Below are positions 61,572 to 64,000 of a stretch of DNA of 64,000 nt, piece after piece. The notes beneath the pieces were generated by a model that saw only the letters and a program-made list of their open reading frames with translations, was not told the origin of the DNA and searched no databases. The DNA comes from Azolla caroliniana. Taxonomy: Eukaryota; Polypodiophyta. Within the stretch, counting starts at the first letter, position 1, and each line of letters starts with the position of its first letter. A program made the position numbers and the translations under genes. The stretch is from assembly GCA_043228905.1 (NCBI GenBank), contig JBHGNT010000046.1:62001-126000 (forward strand). Reading direction: 5' to 3'.

Positions 61572-64000
61572 AATTCTATATCATAGCTAGCGTTGTTAGC
61601 TTCGATTCGCATGTTTGAACACAAAAATCCGATATGACACTCGCGAGGTATGAACATTTTAATTTTCCTACTAGCTCTTCCCAACTCACTCCTCAAATTT
61701 GGTAATTTCGTCATGTCTCTCGACCTGAGTTTCAAAATCTTGATTTTTTAATTCCATATCATAGGTAGCGTTGTTAGCTTCGATTCGCATGTTTGAACAC
61801 AAAAATCCGATATTACACGAGCCAGGTATGAACATTGTATTTTACTCAAGGGCTCCTCTGAACTCCCTCCTAAAATTTGGTAATTTCATCATGTCTTTCG
61901 ACCTGAGTTTCAAAATCTCGATTTTTTAATTCCATATCATAGCTAGTGTTGTTAGCTTCGATTCGCATGTTTGAGCACAAAAATCCGATATCACACGAGC
62001 CACGTATGAACATTTTATTTTACCTCCAAGCTATTCTCAACTCACTCGTCAAATTTGGTAATTTCGTCATGTCTCTCGACCTGAGTTTCAAAATCTTGAT
62101 TTTTTAATTCCATATCATAGCTAGCGCTGTTAGCTTCGATTCGCATGTTTGAACACAAAAATCCGATATCACACGAGCAAGGAATGAACATTTTCATTTA
62201 CTCAAGGGCTCCTCTCAACTCACTCCTCAAATTTGGTAATTTCGTCATGTCTCTCGACCTGAGTTTCAAAATCTTGATTTTTTAATGCCATATCATAGCT
62301 AGCGTTGTTAGCTTCGATTCGCATGTTTGAACACAAACATCCGATATCACACGAGCAAGGAATGAACATTTTAATTTACTCAAGGGCTCCTCTCAACTCC
62401 CTCCTAAAATTTGGTAATTTCATCATGTCTTTCGACCTGAGTTTCAAAATCTCGATTTTTTAATTCCATAGCATAGCTAGTGCTGTTAGCTTCGATACGC
62501 ATGTTTGAACACAAACATCCGATATCACACGAGCAAGGAATGAACATTTTAATTTACTCAAGGGCTCCTCTCAACTCACTCCTCAAATTTGGTAATTTCA
62601 TCATGTCTCTCGACCTGAGTTTCAAAATCTTGATTTTTTAATTCCATATCATAGCTAGCGTTGTTAGCTTCGATTCGCATGTTTGAGCACAAAAATTCGA
62701 TATCACACTCGCCAGGTATGAACATTTTAATTTACTCAAGGCCTCCTCTCAACTAACTCCTCAAATTTGGTAATTTCGTCATGTCTCTCGACCTGAGTTT
62801 CAAAATCTTGATTTTTTAATTCCATATCATAGCTAGCGTTGTTAGCTTCGATTCGCATGTTTGAACACAAAAATCCGATATCACACGAGCTAGGTATGAA
62901 CATTTTAATTTACTCAAGGGCTCCTCTCAACTCACTCCTCAAATATGGTAATTTCGTCATGTCTCTCGACCTGAGTTTCAAAATCTTGATTTTTTATTTC
63001 TATATCATAGCTAGCGTTGTTAGCTTCGATTCGCATGTTTGAACACAAAAATGCGATATAACACGAGCCAGGTATGAACATTTTAATTTACCTCCAAGCT
63101 ATTCTCAACTGTCTCCTCAAATTTGCTAATTTCATCATGTCTCTCGACCTGAGTTTCAAAATCTTGATTTTTTAATTCTATATCATAGCTAGCGTTGTTA
63201 GCTTCGATTCGCATGTTTGAACACAAAAATTCGATATCACACTCGCCAGGTATGAACATTTTAATTTACTCAAGGGCTCCTCTCAACTCACTCCTCAAAT
63301 TTGGTAATTTCGTCATGTCTCTCGACCTGAGTTTCAAAATCTTGATTTTTTAATTCGATATCATAGCTAGCGTTGTTAGCTTCGATTCGCATGTTTGAAC
63401 ACAAAAATCCGATAGCACACTAGCCAGGTATGAACATTTTAATTTACTCAAGGGCTCCTCTCAACTCACTCCTGAAATTTGGTAATTTCATCATGTCTCT
63501 TGACTTGAGTTTCAAAATCTTGATTTTTTAATTCCATATCATAGCTAGTGCTGTTAGCTTCGATTCGCATGTTTGAACACAAACATCCGATATCACACGA
63601 GCAAGGAATGAACATTTTAATTTACTCAAGGGCTCTTCTCAACTCACTCCTCAAATTTGGTAATTTCATCATGTCTCTCGACTTGAGTTTCAAAATCTTG
63701 ATTTTTTAATTCCATATCATAGCTAGCGCTGTTAGCTTCGATTCGCATGTTTGAACACAAAAATCCGATATCACACGAGCAAGGAATGAACATTTTCATT
63801 TACTCAAGGGCTCCTCTCAACTCACTCCTCAAATTTGGTAATTTCGTCATGTCTCTCGACCTGAGTTTCAAAATCTTGATTTTTTAATGCCATATCATAG
63901 CTAGCGTTGTTAGCTTCGATTCGCATGTTTGAACACAAACATCCGATATCACACGAGCAAGGAATGAACATTTTAATTTACTCAAGGGCTCCTCTCAACT
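61572..64000 (+). repeat. Block E, fifth HOR copy, cut by the window edge
   Basis: It runs m1-m13 and 115 bp of m14, following the 22-mer and 32-mer order with no skips. It matches 49112 onward at offset 12460 (70 x 178). m2 here has the private ATAGGTAGCG (about 61763). The total unit length cannot be known from this window. Confidence 0.92.

Larger units (their letters stand above)
1..64000 (+). repeat. 178-bp satellite array spanning the whole window
   Basis: Every part of the window reads as the same monomer, head to tail, in one orientation. Landmarks in order are: AATTC (position 1), CATAGCTAGCG (about 11-21), TTCGATTCGCATG (30-42), CCGATATCACAC (58-69), TATGAACATTTTAATTTAC (78-95), AAATTTGGTAATTTCGTCATG (about 124-144), CTCGACCTGAG (148-158), and AAAATCTTGATTTTTT (163-178). 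AATTC recurs at 6, 184, 362, 540, 718 and 896, giving a period of 178. In total there are 356 complete monomers, 10 of them 229 bp and one 180 bp. No unique DNA interrupts the array. Length and HOR organisation fit a centromeric or pericentromeric satellite, but location and species are inference. Confidence 0.98.

Noticed and set aside
1619-63042. Other short reading frames (60-81 codons) on both strands
   Set aside because: The monomer length is 1 modulo 3, so each frame meets a different phase in every monomer and ends within about 1.4 monomers. Overlapping frames occur on opposite strands of the same DNA, and their presence depends only on which cassette variant is present.
1-64000. CRISPR array
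   Set aside because: Repeats are contiguous 178-bp monomers with no unique spacers, and the unit is far longer than a CRISPR repeat-spacer unit. No cas genes are present.
1-64000. CENP-B box
   Set aside because: The nearest match is TTCGATTCGCATG, but it lacks the A and the CGGG of the mammalian-type box on either strand.
1-64000. Transposon, retroelement or insertion inside the array
   Set aside because: Monomer phase is continuous and no stretch departs from the monomer. There are no terminal repeats, target-site duplications or long coding frames.
1-64000. Telomeric repeat, rDNA spacer or bacterial origin
   Set aside because: There are no short G-rich telomere repeats and no rRNA sequence. 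The 64-kb gene-free HOR structure is eukaryotic satellite in nature.
1-64000. Assignment to a named satellite family (for example the 178-bp Arabidopsis centromere repeat)
   Set aside because: The length agrees, but the sequence read here does not resemble the Arabidopsis repeat as I know it. I recognise no other family well enough to name a species; a search of satellite databases would decide.
1-64000. Inverted segments in the array
   Set aside because: I looked for orientation switches at block boundaries (about 6530, 9650, 12976, 38608 and 46440) and found all monomers in the same direction.

Overview
The window is a single, uninterrupted satellite DNA array. From the first base to the last it consists of head-to-tail copies, all in one orientation, of an AT-rich repeat of 178 bp. 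Taking the AATTC after the long T-run as monomer position 1, I count 356 complete monomers (6-63885) plus a few bases at the left edge and a 115-bp partial monomer at the right edge. I see no gene, RNA gene, transposon or unique-sequence island, and neither array edge is in the window.

The organism is a eukaryote. Nucleosome-sized monomers arranged in higher-order repeats (HORs) over tens of kilobases are typical of centromeric or pericentromeric heterochromatin. I do not recognise the monomer as a named satellite family, so I do not assign a species, or plant versus animal. One consensus-like monomer counted by hand has 67 G+C of 178 (about 38%). It has 7 CpG where about 6 are expected, so CpG is not depleted.

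Layout. (A) 1-9593: a 23-monomer HOR of 4298 bp and truncated re-copies of it. Only here are there ten long (229-bp) monomers carrying an internal 51-bp tandem duplication. (B) 9594-12975: two copies of a 9-monomer HOR (1602 bp) plus one monomer. (C) 12976-38607: modular 9- and 10-monomer HORs built on a five-monomer (890-bp) cassette, called c1-c5 here, with exchangeable tails. This includes a stretch of tandem dimers (29530-30775) and 2.3 copies of a 9-mer (34514-38251). (D) 38608-46795: a 13-monomer block that recurs 7.8 kb downstream, around a mosaic that contains A/B-type and C-type monomers. (E) 46796-64000: one HOR family in five successive length versions of 13, 22, 16, 32 and at least 13.6 monomers, with chimeric monomers at two deletion junctions.

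From 9238 to 63886 the spacing fits exactly 307 monomers of 178 bp with one net exception, a 2-bp insertion near 46954-46958. Nothing here works as an operon or pathway. What can be read is the history of the array: in-register unequal exchange and local amplification, with strict retention of monomer length. Short reading frames (60-81 codons) recur on both strands because the same monomer variants recur, and are not annotated as genes.
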